From assembly GCF_016746085.1 (NCBI RefSeq), contig NZ_JAERTZ010000018.1, positions 62,001 to 126,000 of the forward strand: DNA of 64,000 nt, in the 5' to 3' direction. Source of the DNA: Zobellella iuensis (GTDB taxonomy: Bacteria > Pseudomonadota > Gammaproteobacteria > Enterobacterales > Aeromonadaceae). Positions 35,070 to 46,500 of this stretch are shown here, piece after piece. Each line of letters starts with the position of its first letter. Position 1 is the stretch's first letter. The position numbers and the translations under genes are program-made. The notes beneath the pieces are model-generated. The model made no database searches. It was not told where the DNA came from and saw only the letters and a list, made by a program, of their open reading frames with translations.

Positions 35070-35855
35070 TTATTTGTTGTGCCCGGTCAAAGATGTGGCC
35101 TGGGTGCGGCCGAGTCGCTGCCACCACAGCCCCAGGTACTCATGCCAGGCCAGCTCGCTGCGCCATAGATAGCGGGCCCGGGGCAGGTAAGTATAAAGCG
35201 GCAGGGCGGCACCGCTTTCCTTGGCCTGGTGATCGACCGGGGCCGCCAGGGGCGCGGCGCCGGCGGCGGCGAACAGCGCCATGGCCCGCGGCATATGGCT
35301 GGCGGAGGTGACCAGCACCGCCCGGCGGCCGATGATGAGCGGGGCCATGGCCCGGGCCTCTTCCGCCGTGTCCTTCGGCTCGGGCAGCAACAGCAGGCGC
35401 TGGCCGGCGACGCCGAGCGCCACCGCCACTTCGCCGTAGAGTTCGGCGCTGGAGCGGCTTTCGCCGCCCGCATAGCCACTCAGGATCAGTCGGGCTTGCG
35501 GGTAGGCATGGGCCAGGCGCACCCCCTCAATGATGCGGTAGAGCCCGGCCTGGCCGAGCTGGCTCAGCAGCGGCAGGCGCGGGTCCGCCACCTGGGCGGC
35601 CCCCAGCACTATGATGTCCTGCACCGGCTCGGCGGTGATCTCATGGGGGGGATAGCGCGATTCCAGCGGCGCCATCAGGGCATTGGCCACCGGGCGGGTG
35701 GAGAGCAGCATCAATGTTGCCATGGAAAGGACAAGCAGGCAGATCCCGCTGCGCTTTTGCCGCAACAGCAGCAGAAACAACCCCAAAAAACCCAGGAACA
35801 GCAGCAGGGGTAGCGGTAATAACAGGCTACCCAGCCACTTTTTCGCCAAAAACAT
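35070..35855 (-). CDS. elyC: envelope biogenesis factor ElyC-like (DUF218)
   Basis: A protein of about 261 residues with two N-terminal membrane segments (LLLPLPLLLFLGFLGLFLLLL and ICLLVLSMATLMLLSTRPVANALM) and a periplasmic DUF218 domain with DIIVLGAAQV, RLILSGYAGGESRSSAE and TSASHMPRAMALFAAAG. ElyC affects peptidoglycan and ECA lipid-carrier metabolism in E. coli. Several in-frame ATGs exist; MFLAKKWLGSLLLPLP aligns with the E. coli start and has GGAG upstream. The earliest is 35876. It is divergent from cmoM. Confidence 0.85.
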   Translation of the reverse strand: MFLAKKWLGSLLLPLPLLLFLGFLGLFLLLLRQKRSGICLLVLSMATLMLLSTRPVANALMAPLESRYPPHEITAEPVQDIIVLGAAQVADPRLPLLSQLGQAGLYRIIEGVRLAHAYPQARLILSGYAGGESRSSAELYGEVAVALGVAGQRLLLLPEPKDTAEEARAMAPLIIGRRAVLVTSASHMPRAMALFAAAGAAPLAAPVDHQAKESGAALPLYTYLPRARYLWRSELAWHEYLGLWWQRLGRTQATSLTGHNK

Positions 35856-35935
35856 CGTCTCCATGCACGCACGCATTTGTTAACCGTAGCGGTTATGCCA
35901 GAATAGCCTCCCCCGAGTCACGAAGAAACACCCAG

Positions 35936-36724
35936 GTGCAGCCAAATACCAGCTTCGATGGCAAAAGCCATACCTTTTCCCGCAATATCTACGGCACCAC
36001 CAAGGGCCGCATCCGGCTGGCGGTGCTGAACCGGGATCTGGACGAGCTGCTGCAGGGCTTGCCGGACAGATCCTTGCGCATCCTGGATGCGGGCGGCGGT
36101 TTCGGCCCCCTGTCGCAACCCCTGGCGGCCCGGGGCCACAGCGTGGTGCTGTGCGATCTTTCCGGCGAAATGCTGGCCCTGGCCCGGGCCCAGGTAACGG
36201 AAAAGGGGCTGGATGATCGCTTCGACTTTATTCAGGGCCCCATCCAGTCGTTATCGGCGGAAGATCTGGGCCGGTTCGACCTGATCCTGTGCCATGCGGT
36301 GCTGGAGTGGGTGGAGGATCAGGCCGGCCTGCTGAGCGTCCTGAATGCCCTGCTGGCGGACGACGGCCACCTGTCGCTGATGTTCTATAACCGGGATGGC
36401 CTCTTGTTCCACAGCCTGGTGATGGGCAACTTTGATTACGTGCACGCCAACCTGGTCAAGAAACGACGCCAGAAACTGACGCCGGCCTGGCCCTGCCGGC
36501 CGGACGAGGTTTACCGATGGCTGGCGGAGCTGGGCTTTGCTATAACCGGGCGCAGCGGCGTGCGGGTGCTCCACGACTATATGGTGGATCGCCAGGTGAA
36601 AGCGGAGCGCCCGGAAGAAGTGATAGCCATGGAGCTGGCCCACGCCCGCCGGGAGCCCTTTGTGCACCTGGGCCGCTATATCCATGTGCTGGCGCGCAAG
36701 AGCGCCGGGCCGGCCCCCGAGTGA
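35936..36724 (+). CDS. cmoM: tRNA 5-carboxymethoxyuridine methyltransferase
   Basis: A 262-residue SAM-dependent methyltransferase (formerly SmtA) that esterifies cmo5U34 in tRNA. The SAM motif LRILDAGGGFGPLSQPLA is followed by VVLCDLSGEMLALAR and FDLILCHAVLEWV. The likely start is GTG at 35936, matching the family N-terminus; the frame is open further upstream without homology. It precedes mukF as in enterobacteria, although here a palindromic repeat lies in the gap. Confidence 0.93.
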   Translation: MQPNTSFDGKSHTFSRNIYGTTKGRIRLAVLNRDLDELLQGLPDRSLRILDAGGGFGPLSQPLAARGHSVVLCDLSGEMLALARAQVTEKGLDDRFDFIQGPIQSLSAEDLGRFDLILCHAVLEWVEDQAGLLSVLNALLADDGHLSLMFYNRDGLLFHSLVMGNFDYVHANLVKKRRQKLTPAWPCRPDEVYRWLAELGFAITGRSGVRVLHDYMVDRQVKAERPEEVIAMELAHARREPFVHLGRYIHVLARKSAGPAPE

Positions 36725-36725
36725 A

Positions 36726-36753
36726 TGGACCCCCGCCTTCGCGGGGGTGACGG
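36726..36753 (+). repeat. dispersed palindromic repeat, copy 4
   Basis: Identical over 28 bp to copy 3 at 32828-32855 (core CCCCCGCCTTCGCGGGGG). It sits immediately after the cmoM stop, in the cmoM-mukF gap, where it could act as an mRNA-stabilising or attenuating hairpin. Confidence 0.85.
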
Positions 36754-36842
36754 CAAGCGCGTGGACGACGGAAAAAGCCGCAACAGTATAAGAGCCGCCG
36801 GGCAAGGCCGGGCGGCGCCAACGGTGAAGAGAGCAAAAACTG

Positions 36843-38168
36843 ATGACGGAAATGTCCCGCACCCTGCCGGACTGGATCGGCTGGGTCAGAGAGGAAAATT
36901 TGGGGCTCAACCTGCCCCCCGAGCGGCTGGCCTTCCTGCTGGCGGTGCATGTGGTCGGCCGGGGCGGCGAGCAGCCGCAGCTGAGCGAGGCCGAGCTGCA
37001 CCATGCCTTCGGCTATGTCAGCAAGGGCTTCGCCCAGGCCGACGACACCCTGGCCAGCCGGGCCAACAACGCCATCAACGATCTGGTGCGCCAGCGCCTG
37101 CTGAGCCGCTTCCAGGGCGAGCCGGGGGAGGGCGAAAGCCTCTACCGCCTGACCCGCCTGGGGTTGGCCATAGTGGCATTCTTCGCCGCCCAGCGGGAAG
37201 TGAGCCAAATAAAGCTCTCGCTGCTGCTGGCGCAGATCGCCCAGGATCTGGACAAGGTGGCCGAGGCCATCGCCGCCGGGCCGGACGAGCAGGCCTGGGC
37301 CCAGGAGGTGGAAGGCCGGCTCAAGTACTCGGTGGCCGAACAGCTGGCGCGCATCGACGACACCCAGCGCGCCATGGACGAGCAGCAGAACGCGGTCAAG
37401 GCCAACATCGCCGCCCTGCTCAACAAAAACTGGCACGAGGCCATTTCCGCCTGCGAGCAACTGCTGCGGGAAACCGGCCACACCCTGCGCGAGCTGCAGG
37501 ACACCCTGGACAAGGCCGGCCACGGCCTGCAGCAGAGCCTGCTCAATATCGAGGAGCGGCTGCAGCAAAGCCCCCGCGGCATCGGGGTGGCGCCCCTGTG
37601 CCAGCAGCTGCAGGCCAGGCTTGACGCCATCATCCACTGGGGCAGCCAGTGCATCGAGCTGTGGTCCCGCTACGACCGCCACGTGCACCGCTTTATCCGC
37701 ACCGCCATCGACATGGACAAGAACCGCGCCTTCAGCCAGCGGCTGCGCGAGTCCATCCGCCAGTTCGAACAGCACAACTGGCGGCTGCGGATCAGTCAGG
37801 CGCAGCCGTTGCTGGAGCTGCGCGACGAGACCATGGCCGCCTACGCCGAGGAAGTGACCGGCGAGCTGCCCGAGGAGCTGGAATACCAGGAGATGGTGGA
37901 CCTGGCCGCCGAGCTGTCGGAGCGCATCCGCGGCCATTTGCAGGACTTTCCGCTGACCGGCCGGCCGCTGGATCTGGCCCAGGTGCTCAGGGACTACCTC
38001 AACGATTTTCCCCATTACCAACATTTTGATCTCGCCCGCCTGCTGATCGACGAAGCGGTCAAGCTGGGCCATGCCGACGCCGAACGCCAGGGCGCGGCCA
38101 TGCCGGACTGGCAGACCATCAATGCCCACGGGGCCAAGGTACAAGCACATGTCATCGACCAATACTGA
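36843..38168 (+). CDS. mukF: chromosome partition protein MukF (kleisin)
   Basis: A 441-residue kleisin of the MukBEF condensin. It has an N-terminal winged-helix part ([28 protein letters not shown]), a long helical middle and a C-terminal winged helix ([39 protein letters not shown]) that contacts the MukB head. Its length matches the E. coli protein. It overlaps mukE by 20 bp. Confidence 0.97.
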   Translation: MTEMSRTLPDWIGWVREENLGLNLPPERLAFLLAVHVVGRGGEQPQLSEAELHHAFGYVSKGFAQADDTLASRANNAINDLVRQRLLSRFQGEPGEGESLYRLTRLGLAIVAFFAAQREVSQIKLSLLLAQIAQDLDKVAEAIAAGPDEQAWAQEVEGRLKYSVAEQLARIDDTQRAMDEQQNAVKANIAALLNKNWHEAISACEQLLRETGHTLRELQDTLDKAGHGLQQSLLNIEERLQQSPRGIGVAPLCQQLQARLDAIIHWGSQCIELWSRYDRHVHRFIRTAIDMDKNRAFSQRLRESIRQFEQHNWRLRISQAQPLLELRDETMAAYAEEVTGELPEELEYQEMVDLAAELSERIRGHLQDFPLTGRPLDLAQVLRDYLNDFPHYQHFDLARLLIDEAVKLGHADAERQGAAMPDWQTINAHGAKVQAHVIDQY

Positions 38169-38823
38169 ACTCGCCCTGGACCCCCGCCTGGCCCAGGCCA
38201 TCGCCAACCCGCTGTTTCCGGCGCTGGACAACCAGCTGCGCGCCGGCCGCCACCTGACCGCCGACGAGCTGGAGCAGCACTCGCTGCTGCAGGAATACTT
38301 CACCGAGCTGGAGGCCTTTTACCAGCGCTACCAGGTGGAGCTGGTGCGCGCCCCCGAGGGCTTTTATTACCTGCGGCCGCGCTCCACCAGCGAGCTGGGC
38401 ACCTCCATCCTCTCCGAGCTGGAGATGCTGGTGGGCAAGGTGCTGTGCTACCTCTACCTGAGCCCGGACCGGCTGATCAACGAAGGGGTGTTTTCGCTGG
38501 CCGACCTGCAGGAAGAGATTTTGACCCTGTCCAACGAGCAGGCACTGCTGCGCATGGTGAACCAGCGCGCCGGCGGCTCCGATCTCGACAAGCGTAAGCT
38601 GGCCGACAAGCTGAAAAGCGCCATCCGCCGGCTCAAGCGCCTGGGCATGGTCAGCGCCGTGGGCACCCAGGACAAGTTTCGCATCACCGAGGCGGTGTTC
38701 CGCTTTGCCGCCGACGTGCGCAGCGATGAAGACCCGCGCGCACTGCAATTGCGCATGATAAAAGACGGCGAGGCCGTGGCCGGCACCGACAACGAAGAAG
38801 AAGAGCAGGAGAACGAGCAGTGA
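38149..38823 (+). CDS. mukE: chromosome partition protein MukE
   Basis: A 224-residue KITE protein (two winged helices) that dimerises and clamps MukF. It contains [23 protein letters not shown], the segment [20 protein letters not shown] and, near the C-terminus, [16 protein letters not shown]. The ATG at 38149 lies inside the mukF end; the frame is open further upstream but without homology. Its TGA overlaps the mukB GTG (GTGA). Confidence 0.96.
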   Translation: MSSTNTELALDPRLAQAIANPLFPALDNQLRAGRHLTADELEQHSLLQEYFTELEAFYQRYQVELVRAPEGFYYLRPRSTSELGTSILSELEMLVGKVLCYLYLSPDRLINEGVFSLADLQEEILTLSNEQALLRMVNQRAGGSDLDKRKLADKLKSAIRRLKRLGMVSAVGTQDKFRITEAVFRFAADVRSDEDPRALQLRMIKDGEAVAGTDNEEEEQENEQ

Positions 38824-41800
38824 GCAGCGTTAACAGAGGCAAGTTTCACTCCCTGACCATGGTCAACTGGAACGGCTTTTTTGCCCGCACCTTCGAGCTG
38901 GACGCCCTGGTCACCACGCTTTCCGGCGGCAACGGCGCCGGCAAGTCCACCACCATGGCGGCCTTTATCGCCGCGCTTATCCCCGATCTCAGCCTGCTGC
39001 ACTTTCGCAACACCACAGAGGCGGGCAGCCAGTCCGGCAGCCGCGACAAGGGTCTGTACGGCAAGCTGCAGCGGGGCCACTGCTATTCGCTGATCGAGGT
39101 GGACACTTCCCAGGCCGAGCGGGTCTGGTTCGGCGTGCACCTGGAGCAGGTGGCCAACCGGGACAACAAGGTCAATATGGTGCCCTTTGCGGTGCAGGGC
39201 TTGTCCGAAGGGGTGAGCGAGGGCCGGGCCCCCACCGAGCTGCTGCTGAACCGCCTCGACGACGGCCGCGGCCAGGTGCGCTCGCTCAACGAGCTGAAGG
39301 CCGCCGCGGTGGAGGCGGGCCTGCGCTTCACTCGCTTCAATACGGTGAGCGAGTATCACAACTTTTTGTTCGACATCGGCGTGACCCCGCGCAAGCTCAA
39401 GGATCAGCGCGACCGGGTGAAGTTCTACCGGCTGATCGAGGCGTCCCTGTACGGCGGCATTTCCAGCACCATCAGCCGCAGCCTCAAGGACTACCTGCTG
39501 CCGGAAAACGCCGGCATTCGCAAGGCCTTTAACGACATGGAGGCGGCCATCTTCGAAAACCGCCGCACCCTGGAGGCCATCCGCGAAACCCAGCGCCAGC
39601 GGGACCTGTTCCGCCAGCTGATCACCGAAACCACCCATTACGTGGCCGCCGACTATGTGCGCAACAGCGCCGAGAAAAAGCGGCTGTCCGGGCAGGCCCT
39701 GGCCGCGCGCAAGGCCCTGGCCGAGGAGCGGCGCATCCTGGCCGAGGAAAAGGCCCGGCTGATTTATCTCGCCGACGAGCTGGACAACCTCTCCGCCCGG
39801 GAACGCATGCTCACCGAGGAGCTGGACATCGCCTCCGAGCACCTGGCGCGGGTGCTGAGCGGGGTCAAGCTCAACGAGAAGATCGAGTCCTACCAGCAGG
39901 AGCTGGACGAGCTGGAAGAAAAGCTCGCCATCCAGGAGGAAATGCTGGCCGAGCTGCAGGACGAACATGAAGAGGCCGCCGCCACCCGCCTTGCCGCCGA
40001 GGAAGAGGTGGACAGCCTCAAGAGCCAGCTGGCCGACTACCAGCAGGCGCTGGACACCCAGCAGACCCGCGCCATCCAGTACCGCCAGGCCCAACAGGCG
40101 CTGGGGGAGGCCAAGGTGCGCTGCGGCCTGCCCGAACTGAGCCCGGAGCAGGCCAGGGAAGAAGAGCAGCGCCACCAGGGCCGCGAGCAGGAACTGACCG
40201 CCGTGGTGCTGGAGCAGCGCCAGCAGCTTTCCCTGGCCGACGCCGCCAGGGCCCAGTACGACCAGGCCCTGGGGTTGCTCGAGGCCGTGGCCGGCCCGGT
40301 GGAGCGGGCCGCCGCCTTCGGCAAGGCCTGCCAGCTGATCGAGCAGGGCCGCGACTACCAGGGCCTGCTGGGGCGGGAAGAGGGCATTCGCCGCGCCCTG
40401 CAGGACGCCGAGCAGGCCGCCGAGCGCCGGCAGAGGGTGCAGGCGCTGCAGGCGGAGCTGGCCCGCCATGGCCGCGCCGTGCACGACGAGGCCGAACTCG
40501 AGCTGCAACTGGCGGAGCTGGAGGAACAAAAGGCCGAGGTGGAAGAGCAACTGGCCGACGGCGCCGAGGACAAGCGCCAGCTGCAATCGCAACTGGCGCA
40601 GGTGGCCCCCCGGGTGGCCCGGCTGCGCGCCGAGGCGCCCGCCTGGCACAAGGCCCAGGCCAAGTTGGAGCGGCTGCGCGAGCTGAGCGGCCAGATGCTG
40701 GCCGACAGCGCCGAGGTGACCCATGCCATGCAGCAGGCCCTGCGCGACGAGCACCAGGCCGAGCAGAGCAAGCAGCAGTCGCTGGCCGCCAAGCAGCAGC
40801 TGGAGCAGCAGATCCGCCGCCTCGGCAGCGGCGTCGATGCGGATCCGCGGCTGCTTGCCCTGTGCGAGCAGCTGGGCGGCACCCTGCTGGCGGACGTGTA
40901 CGACGACATCGCTGTGGACGATGCCCCCTATTACGAGGCCCTGTACGGCCCGGCCCGCCACGCCATCGTGGTGGCCGATCCCCAGGCGGCGCTGGCGCAA
41001 CTGCAGGCGCTGGAGGAATGCCCGCCGGACGTGTATCTCATCCAGGGCAACCCGGACGCCTTCGATGAAGATCTGCTGCAGGCCACCGAGCTGGACGGGG
41101 CCATCTGGGTGCAGAATGGCGAGCGCCAGCTGCGCTATTCCCGTTTTCCCGCCGAGCCCCTGTTCGGCCGCGCCGCCCGCGAGGCGCGCATCGAGATCCT
41201 CGGCGCCGAGCTGGAGGCGGTGAGCGCCCGCTATGCCGAGTCCGCCTTCGCCCAGCAAAAGCACAGCCGGCTCTACCACCAGTTGAGCGAATTCGTGAAC
41301 GAGGGCCTGCAGCTGGCCTTCGGTCCCAGCCCGGAAGAGGCCTTGGCCGAGCTGGCCGGGCAGCAGCAGGAGCTGGAGCAGGCGCAGGCCCGGCTGGCCG
41401 AGCAGCAGGCCCAGTGGCAGCAGAAACTGGCCCTGCTGCGCGAGCAGCAGGGGCTGCTGCACAAGCTGCTGCCGCTGGCCGCCTGGCTGGACGCCGAGGG
41501 GCTGGAAGAACGCCTGGCCGCCGCCCGCGCCGAGGCCGACCGGCTCAAGGCGGCGCGCGACTTTATGGCCGCCCACGGCCAGCGCCTGGGCCGGCTGGCC
41601 GAACAGGTGCAGGTGCTGCGCCAGGATCCCGCCGGTTATGAGTCCCTCAGGGCCCGGGTGGAGCAGGCGGAAGCCGAGCTGACCGAGGCCCGTACCCGCA
41701 CCTATGCCCTCAACCAGCTGGTGGCGCGGCTGCCCCATTTCGCCTACGCCGACGCCGAGCAGCTGCTGAGCCAGAGCTCGGCCATGAACGACAGCCTCAA

Positions 41801-43250
41801 GGCCAAGCTGGTGCAGGCGGAGGAGGCCAGGCGCAAGGCCGGCCTGCGCGCCGAACAGCTGGCCGGGCGGGTGAGCGACGCCCTGCAGGCGCGCACCGCC
41901 CTGGTGACCGGCCGCGACGCCCGAAGCCAGACCCTGAACGAATTCCGCGAGGAGCTGGCGGCGCTGGGCATCGTCCTTTCCGCCGACATGGAGGACAAGG
42001 CCCGGGAGGCCAAGCGCGAGCTTGAAAACGACCTGGTGCAGACCCGCAACCGGCGCAGCCAGACCGAGGCCCAGCGCCAGGTGACCAAGCGCGAGATAGA
42101 ATCCTTGAGCCAGCGCCTGGGCAAGGACGGCCAGGGCTACTTTGCCGCCCGCAAGGCGCTGGTGGCCCACAAGGCCAACTGGGCGAAAGTGGAGCGGCTG
42201 GCCCGGGAGCACGGGGTGGAGCGCAGCCTGAGCCGGCCGGAGCTGGCCTACCTGGACGCCGAGGAGCTGAGATCCATCTCCGACAAGGCGCTGGGCGCCC
42301 TGCGCATGGCGGTGAACCACGACGAGGAGCTGCGCGACGCCCTGCGCCTCTCCGAGGGCAACCGCAACACCCTGCAGAAGGTGCAGTTCTACATACTGGT
42401 GTTCAGCTACCTCAAGGCGCGCATCCGCCACGACATCATCCGCGCCGACGATCCGGTGGAGGCGCTGGAAGAGATGGAGGTGGAGCTGGGCCGGCTGGCC
42501 GACGAGCTGAGCCTGCGCGAAGGCCAGCTGTCGCTCTCCTCCCATGAGGTGGCGGCCAAGATCACCACCATCATCCGCCGGGAGCAGAACCGCATCCGCC
42601 TGCTTAACCAGGGGCTGCAGAACATCCGCTTCGGCCTGGTGGCCGGGGTGCGGCTCAACGTGAACATCCGCGACACCTACCAGCGCCTGCTGGAGGCCCT
42701 GAGCGACCCGGAAGGGCGCCACCAGGATCTGTTCAACAGCAAGGAGCTCAGCTTCTCCGAGGCCATGGGCAAGCTGTTCCAGCGGCTCAACCCGCAGCTG
42801 GAGCAGGGCGATCGCAGCCCGCAGGTGCTGGGCCAGGCGCTGCTGGACTACCGCAACTACCTGGATCTGGACATCGAGGTGCAGCGCGGCGCCGACGGCT
42901 GGCTGCGCGCCGAGAGCGGGGCGCTGTCCACCGGCGAGGCCATCGGCACCGGCCAGGCCATTCTGCTGATGGTGCTGCAGAGCTGGGAGGAGGAATCCCG
43001 CCACCTGCGTGCCCGGGAAGTGCTGCCCTGCCGCCTGCTGTTCCTGGACGAGGCCGCGCGCCTGGACGCCCGCTCCATCGCCACCCTGTTCGAGCTGTGC
43101 GAACGCCAGGACATGCAGCTGCTGATCGCCGCGCCCGAGAACATCAGCCCGGAAAAAGGCACCACCTACAAGCTGATCCGCAAGGTGCACGGCAAGCAGG
43201 AGCACGTGCACGTGGTGGGCCTGCGCGGCTTCGCCGGCGTTGCCGCCTGA
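38820..43250 (+). CDS. mukB: chromosome partition protein MukB (SMC-like ATPase)
   Basis: A 1476-residue SMC-type ATPase that compacts and segregates the chromosome with MukEF, and which in E. coli binds topoisomerase IV. Walker A GGNGAGKS is at residues 36-43. Long coiled coils flank a central hinge (about 640-780, [27 protein letters not shown]). The C-terminal head has the signature [19 protein letters not shown] and Walker [12 protein letters not shown]. It starts at GTG overlapping the mukE stop. The gene is exceptionally rich in GC and in Glu/Ala/Gln codons, producing long spurious open frames on the opposite strand. Confidence 0.98.
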   Translation: MSSVNRGKFHSLTMVNWNGFFARTFELDALVTTLSGGNGAGKSTTMAAFIAALIPDLSLLHFRNTTEAGSQSGSRDKGLYGKLQRGHCYSLIEVDTSQAERVWFGVHLEQVANRDNKVNMVPFAVQGLSEGVSEGRAPTELLLNRLDDGRGQVRSLNELKAAAVEAGLRFTRFNTVSEYHNFLFDIGVTPRKLKDQRDRVKFYRLIEASLYGGISSTISRSLKDYLLPENAGIRKAFNDMEAAIFENRRTLEAIRETQRQRDLFRQLITETTHYVAADYVRNSAEKKRLSGQALAARKALAEERRILAEEKARLIYLADELDNLSARERMLTEELDIASEHLARVLSGVKLNEKIESYQQELDELEEKLAIQEEMLAELQDEHEEAAATRLAAEEEVDSLKSQLADYQQALDTQQTRAIQYRQAQQALGEAKVRCGLPELSPEQAREEEQRHQGREQELTAVVLEQRQQLSLADAARAQYDQALGLLEAVAGPVERAAAFGKACQLIEQGRDYQGLLGREEGIRRALQDAEQAAERRQRVQALQAELARHGRAVHDEAELELQLAELEEQKAEVEEQLADGAEDKRQLQSQLAQVAPRVARLRAEAPAWHKAQAKLERLRELSGQMLADSAEVTHAMQQALRDEHQAEQSKQQSLAAKQQLEQQIRRLGSGVDADPRLLALCEQLGGTLLADVYDDIAVDDAPYYEALYGPARHAIVVADPQAALAQLQALEECPPDVYLIQGNPDAFDEDLLQATELDGAIWVQNGERQLRYSRFPAEPLFGRAAREARIEILGAELEAVSARYAESAFAQQKHSRLYHQLSEFVNEGLQLAFGPSPEEALAELAGQQQELEQAQARLAEQQAQWQQKLALLREQQGLLHKLLPLAAWLDAEGLEERLAAARAEADRLKAARDFMAAHGQRLGRLAEQVQVLRQDPAGYESLRARVEQAEAELTEARTRTYALNQLVARLPHFAYADAEQLLSQSSAMNDSLKAKLVQAEEARRKAGLRAEQLAGRVSDALQARTALVTGRDARSQTLNEFREELAALGIVLSADMEDKAREAKRELENDLVQTRNRRSQTEAQRQVTKREIESLSQRLGKDGQGYFAARKALVAHKANWAKVERLAREHGVERSLSRPELAYLDAEELRSISDKALGALRMAVNHDEELRDALRLSEGNRNTLQKVQFYILVFSYLKARIRHDIIRADDPVEALEEMEVELGRLADELSLREGQLSLSSHEVAAKITTIIRREQNRIRLLNQGLQNIRFGLVAGVRLNVNIRDTYQRLLEALSDPEGRHQDLFNSKELSFSEAMGKLFQRLNPQLEQGDRSPQVLGQALLDYRNYLDLDIEVQRGADGWLRAESGALSTGEAIGTGQAILLMVLQSWEEESRHLRAREVLPCRLLFLDEAARLDARSIATLFELCERQDMQLLIAAPENISPEKGTTYKLIRKVHGKQEHVHVVGLRGFAGVAA

Positions 43251-43268
43251 TCCCTGTTGTTGAGCCCT

Positions 43269-43290
43269 GGGGTCCATTTCAGCGGACCCC
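43269..43290. repeat. hairpin 1 between mukB and recC
   Basis: GGGGTCC / GGACCCC, a 7-bp perfect stem with loop ATTTCAGC, 18 bp after the mukB stop. No T run follows. The loop resembles that of the hairpin-like element after recD (52625). Confidence 0.6.
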
Positions 43291-43351
43291 TTAACCACAA
43301 GGGGCGACGTCAGTCGATCAATAACCTGTTTCGCCGATGCCTTGCCAGTCT

Positions 43352-43378
43352 CCTGGGGCCCGTTCAATGGGCCCCAGG
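43352..43378. repeat. hairpin 2 between mukB and recC
   Basis: CCTGGGGCCC / GGGCCCCAGG, a 10-bp perfect stem with loop GTTCAAT. A very stable RNA hairpin would form. No T run follows, so a protein-dependent terminator or processing site is as likely as intrinsic termination. Confidence 0.6.
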
Positions 43379-43517
43379 CACCACTCTTTCCCGCCCCGCC
43401 CGGCCTTGCTACCATCCCGGCCTTGTCTCCCGCTTTTTTCCGTTTGCCGTTCGATCTGCCCGGCGCGCCCTTCAGGCGCTATCATGGGCCCCGGACGGAA
43501 CGGTATAAGGAACCCAG

Positions 43518-46500
43518 ATGCAGCATGACGAGGCCTTGACGCCGGGGTTGATGGTGGTGCACGGCAACCACCTGGAGGAATTGCGCGAGCTGGCGGTGGC
43601 CTGGATGCGGCGCTATCCGCTGGCCCCGCTCGAAAACGAGGTGATACTGGTGCAGAGCAACGGCATCGCCCAGTGGCTCAAGCTGGCCCTGGCCGAGCAC
43701 CGCAGCGGCGGCATCGCCGCGGCGGTGCAGGTGGAGCTGCCGGCACGCTTCTTGTGGCAGACTTACCGCACCGTGCTCGGCAGCCACAGCATTCCGCTGC
43801 AGTCGCCGCTCGACAAGGCGCCGCTTACCTGGCGGCTGATGCGGTTGTTGCCCGATCTGCTGGCGGACCCGGTGTTCGCCCCGCTGCACCGCTTCCTGCG
43901 GGACGACGCGGACGCGCGCAAGCGCTACCAGTTGGCCGAACGGCTGGCGGATCTGTTCGACCAGTACCAGGTATACCGGGCCGACTGGCTGGCGGCCTGG
44001 GCCGAGGGGCGGGATGAAATCATCAATATGCGCCAGGGCGCCCAGCCCCTGGACGAGGCCGTGCGCTGGCAGCCGGCCCTGTGGCGTGCCCTGCTGGCCG
44101 ACGTGGGCCGGGATGAGCTGGCCGGCAGCCGGGCCGGGGTGCATCCGCGCTTCGTGGCCGAGCTGCGTGAACGGGACTGTGCCCCCGCCGGACTGTCGCG
44201 GCGGGTAGTGGTGTTCGGTATCTCCTCGCTGCCGGCCCAGACCCTGGAGGCCCTGGCGGCCCTGGCGCGCTTCAGCCAGGTGCTGCTGTGCGTGCACAAC
44301 CCCTGCCAGCACCACTGGGGCGACATAGTGCCGGATCAGGATCTGCTCCGGCACCAGTATCGCCGCCACCGGCGCAAGCCCGGCCAGCCCCCGGCGCTGA
44401 GCGACGACGATCTGCACCAGCACGCCCACCCGCTGCTGGCGGCCTGGGGCAAGCAGGGGCGGGACTACATCAACCTGCTCGACAGTTACGACGATCCCGA
44501 CCACTACCGGGCCCGTTTCGACGCCATCGGCAGTCGCATCGATCTGTTCGGCGAGGGGCAGACCGACCACCTGCTCGGCCAGTTGCAGGACGACATCCTC
44601 AACCTGCGCCCGCTGGCGGAAACCCGCGCCCAGTGGCCGCCGCTGGCCGACGAGGCCGCCTCCATCCGTTTCCATCTGGCCCACAGCGCCCAGCGCGAGG
44701 TGGAGATACTGCACGATCAGCTGCTGGCGCATTTTGCCGCCGACGACAGCCTCAAGCCCCGGGAAATCATCGTGATGGTGCCGGACGTCAACGCCTACGC
44801 GCCCCATATCGAGGCGGTGTTCGGCCAGTACGGCCGGGACGATCCCCGCTATATTCCCTTTACCCTGGCGGACCAGGGCAGCCGCGGCACCGAGCCGCTG
44901 CTGATCGCCCTCGAACACCTGCTGCGGCTGCCGGAAAACCGGCTTACGGTGAGCGAGGTGCTGGATCTGCTGGATGTGCCGGCCCTGCGCGATCTGTTCG
45001 GCATCGAGGAGCAGGACTTGCCCACCCTGCACCGCTGGATAGAAGGGGCGGGCATCCGCTGGGGGCTGGACGCCCGCCGCCGGGCCGAGCTGGGCCTGCC
45101 CGCGGAGCTGGAGCAGAATACCTGGCGCTTCGGCCTGCGCCGCATGCTGCTCGGCTATGCGGTGGGGGCGGGGGAGGCCTGCCAGGGCATAGAGCCCTAT
45201 GATGAAATCGGCGGCCTGGACGCGGCGCTGATCGGCCCCCTGGTGCGGCTGCTGGACGCCCTGGACCGGCTGCACGGGCAACTGGCGCGGCCGCTGCCGG
45301 CCGCCGACTGGGGCGCGGTGCTGCACGGCCTGCTGGCGGATTTCTTCCTGCCCCGCCAGGAGCGGGATCAGGCACTGCTGGCGGGGCTGACCGAGGCGCT
45401 GGAGCAGTGGCAGGAGCTGTGCGCCGGGGTGGCGCTGACCGAGCCGCTGCCGCTCAACGTGGTGCGCGAGGCCTGGCTGGGGGCCCTGGATCAGGGCCGG
45501 CTCAGCCAGCGTTTCCTGGCCGGGGCGGTCAACTTCTGCACCCTGATGCCGATGCGCGCCATTCCCTTTCGCATGGTGTGCCTGCTCGGCATGAACGACG
45601 GCGACTACCCGCGCAGCCAGACTCCGCTCGACTTCGACCTGATGGCCGGGGACTACCGCCCCGGCGATCGCTCCCGGCGGGAAGACGACCGCTACCTGCT
45701 GCTGGAGGCGCTGCTGGCCGCCCGCGAGCAGCTCTACATCAGCTGGGTGGGGCGCAGCATCCGCGACAACAGCGAGCGGCCGGCCTCGGTACTGGTGGGC
45801 CAGCTGCGCGATCACCTGGCCAACGGCTGGGTCATGGCCGACGGCCGCCCCCTGCTGGCGGCGCTGACCACCGAGCACCCGCTGCAGCCGTTCAGCCGGG
45901 ACTATTTCGGCACCGGCCCCCTGTTCAGCTATGCCCGGGAATGGGCCGAGCTGCACCGCCCCCGGGCCCCGGGAGAGGCCCGGGCCCTGCCGCCGCCGGT
46001 GATCGAGGAGGCCCAGCCGCTGGAGCGGTTGCAGCATTTCCTGCGCGATCCGGTCGGCCATTTCTTTACCCAGCGGCTCAAGGTGTACCTGGACGAGGAA
46101 GTCCAGCCCCAGCTGGATGAAGAGCCGTTCCGGCTGGACGGCCTGCAGCAGTACCAGCTGAAACAGCACCTGCTGGAGCAGGCCAGCCTGGCGGCGGAGG
46201 CACCCTTGCCGGCCCTGGCGCAGGCCGCCCGCCGGCTGCAGGGCAACGGCGTGCTGCCCCTGGCCGGCTTCGGCGAGCGCCTGAGCCAGCAACTGCTCGC
46301 GCCCCTGCCCGAACAGTTGCAGCGGTTCCAGGACCTGTGCCGGTGCTGGCCCGAGCGGCTGGACTCGCCGCTGCCGGTGCAACTGGCCCATGCCGGGATC
46401 GAGCTGCAAGGCTGGCTCGGCGGCCTGCACCGGGCCGGCGAACGGCTGGCACGCATCGAGCTGCAACCCGGTACCCTGCTGCGCAAAGCAGGGCCCAAGT

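Noticed and set aside
38454-43415. A 1653-codon open frame antisense to mukE/mukB
   Set aside because: It mirrors the codon pattern of mukB (GC-rich third positions), has a low-complexity Leu/Gly/Gln composition and no domain. The sense frame is an unmistakable MukB.
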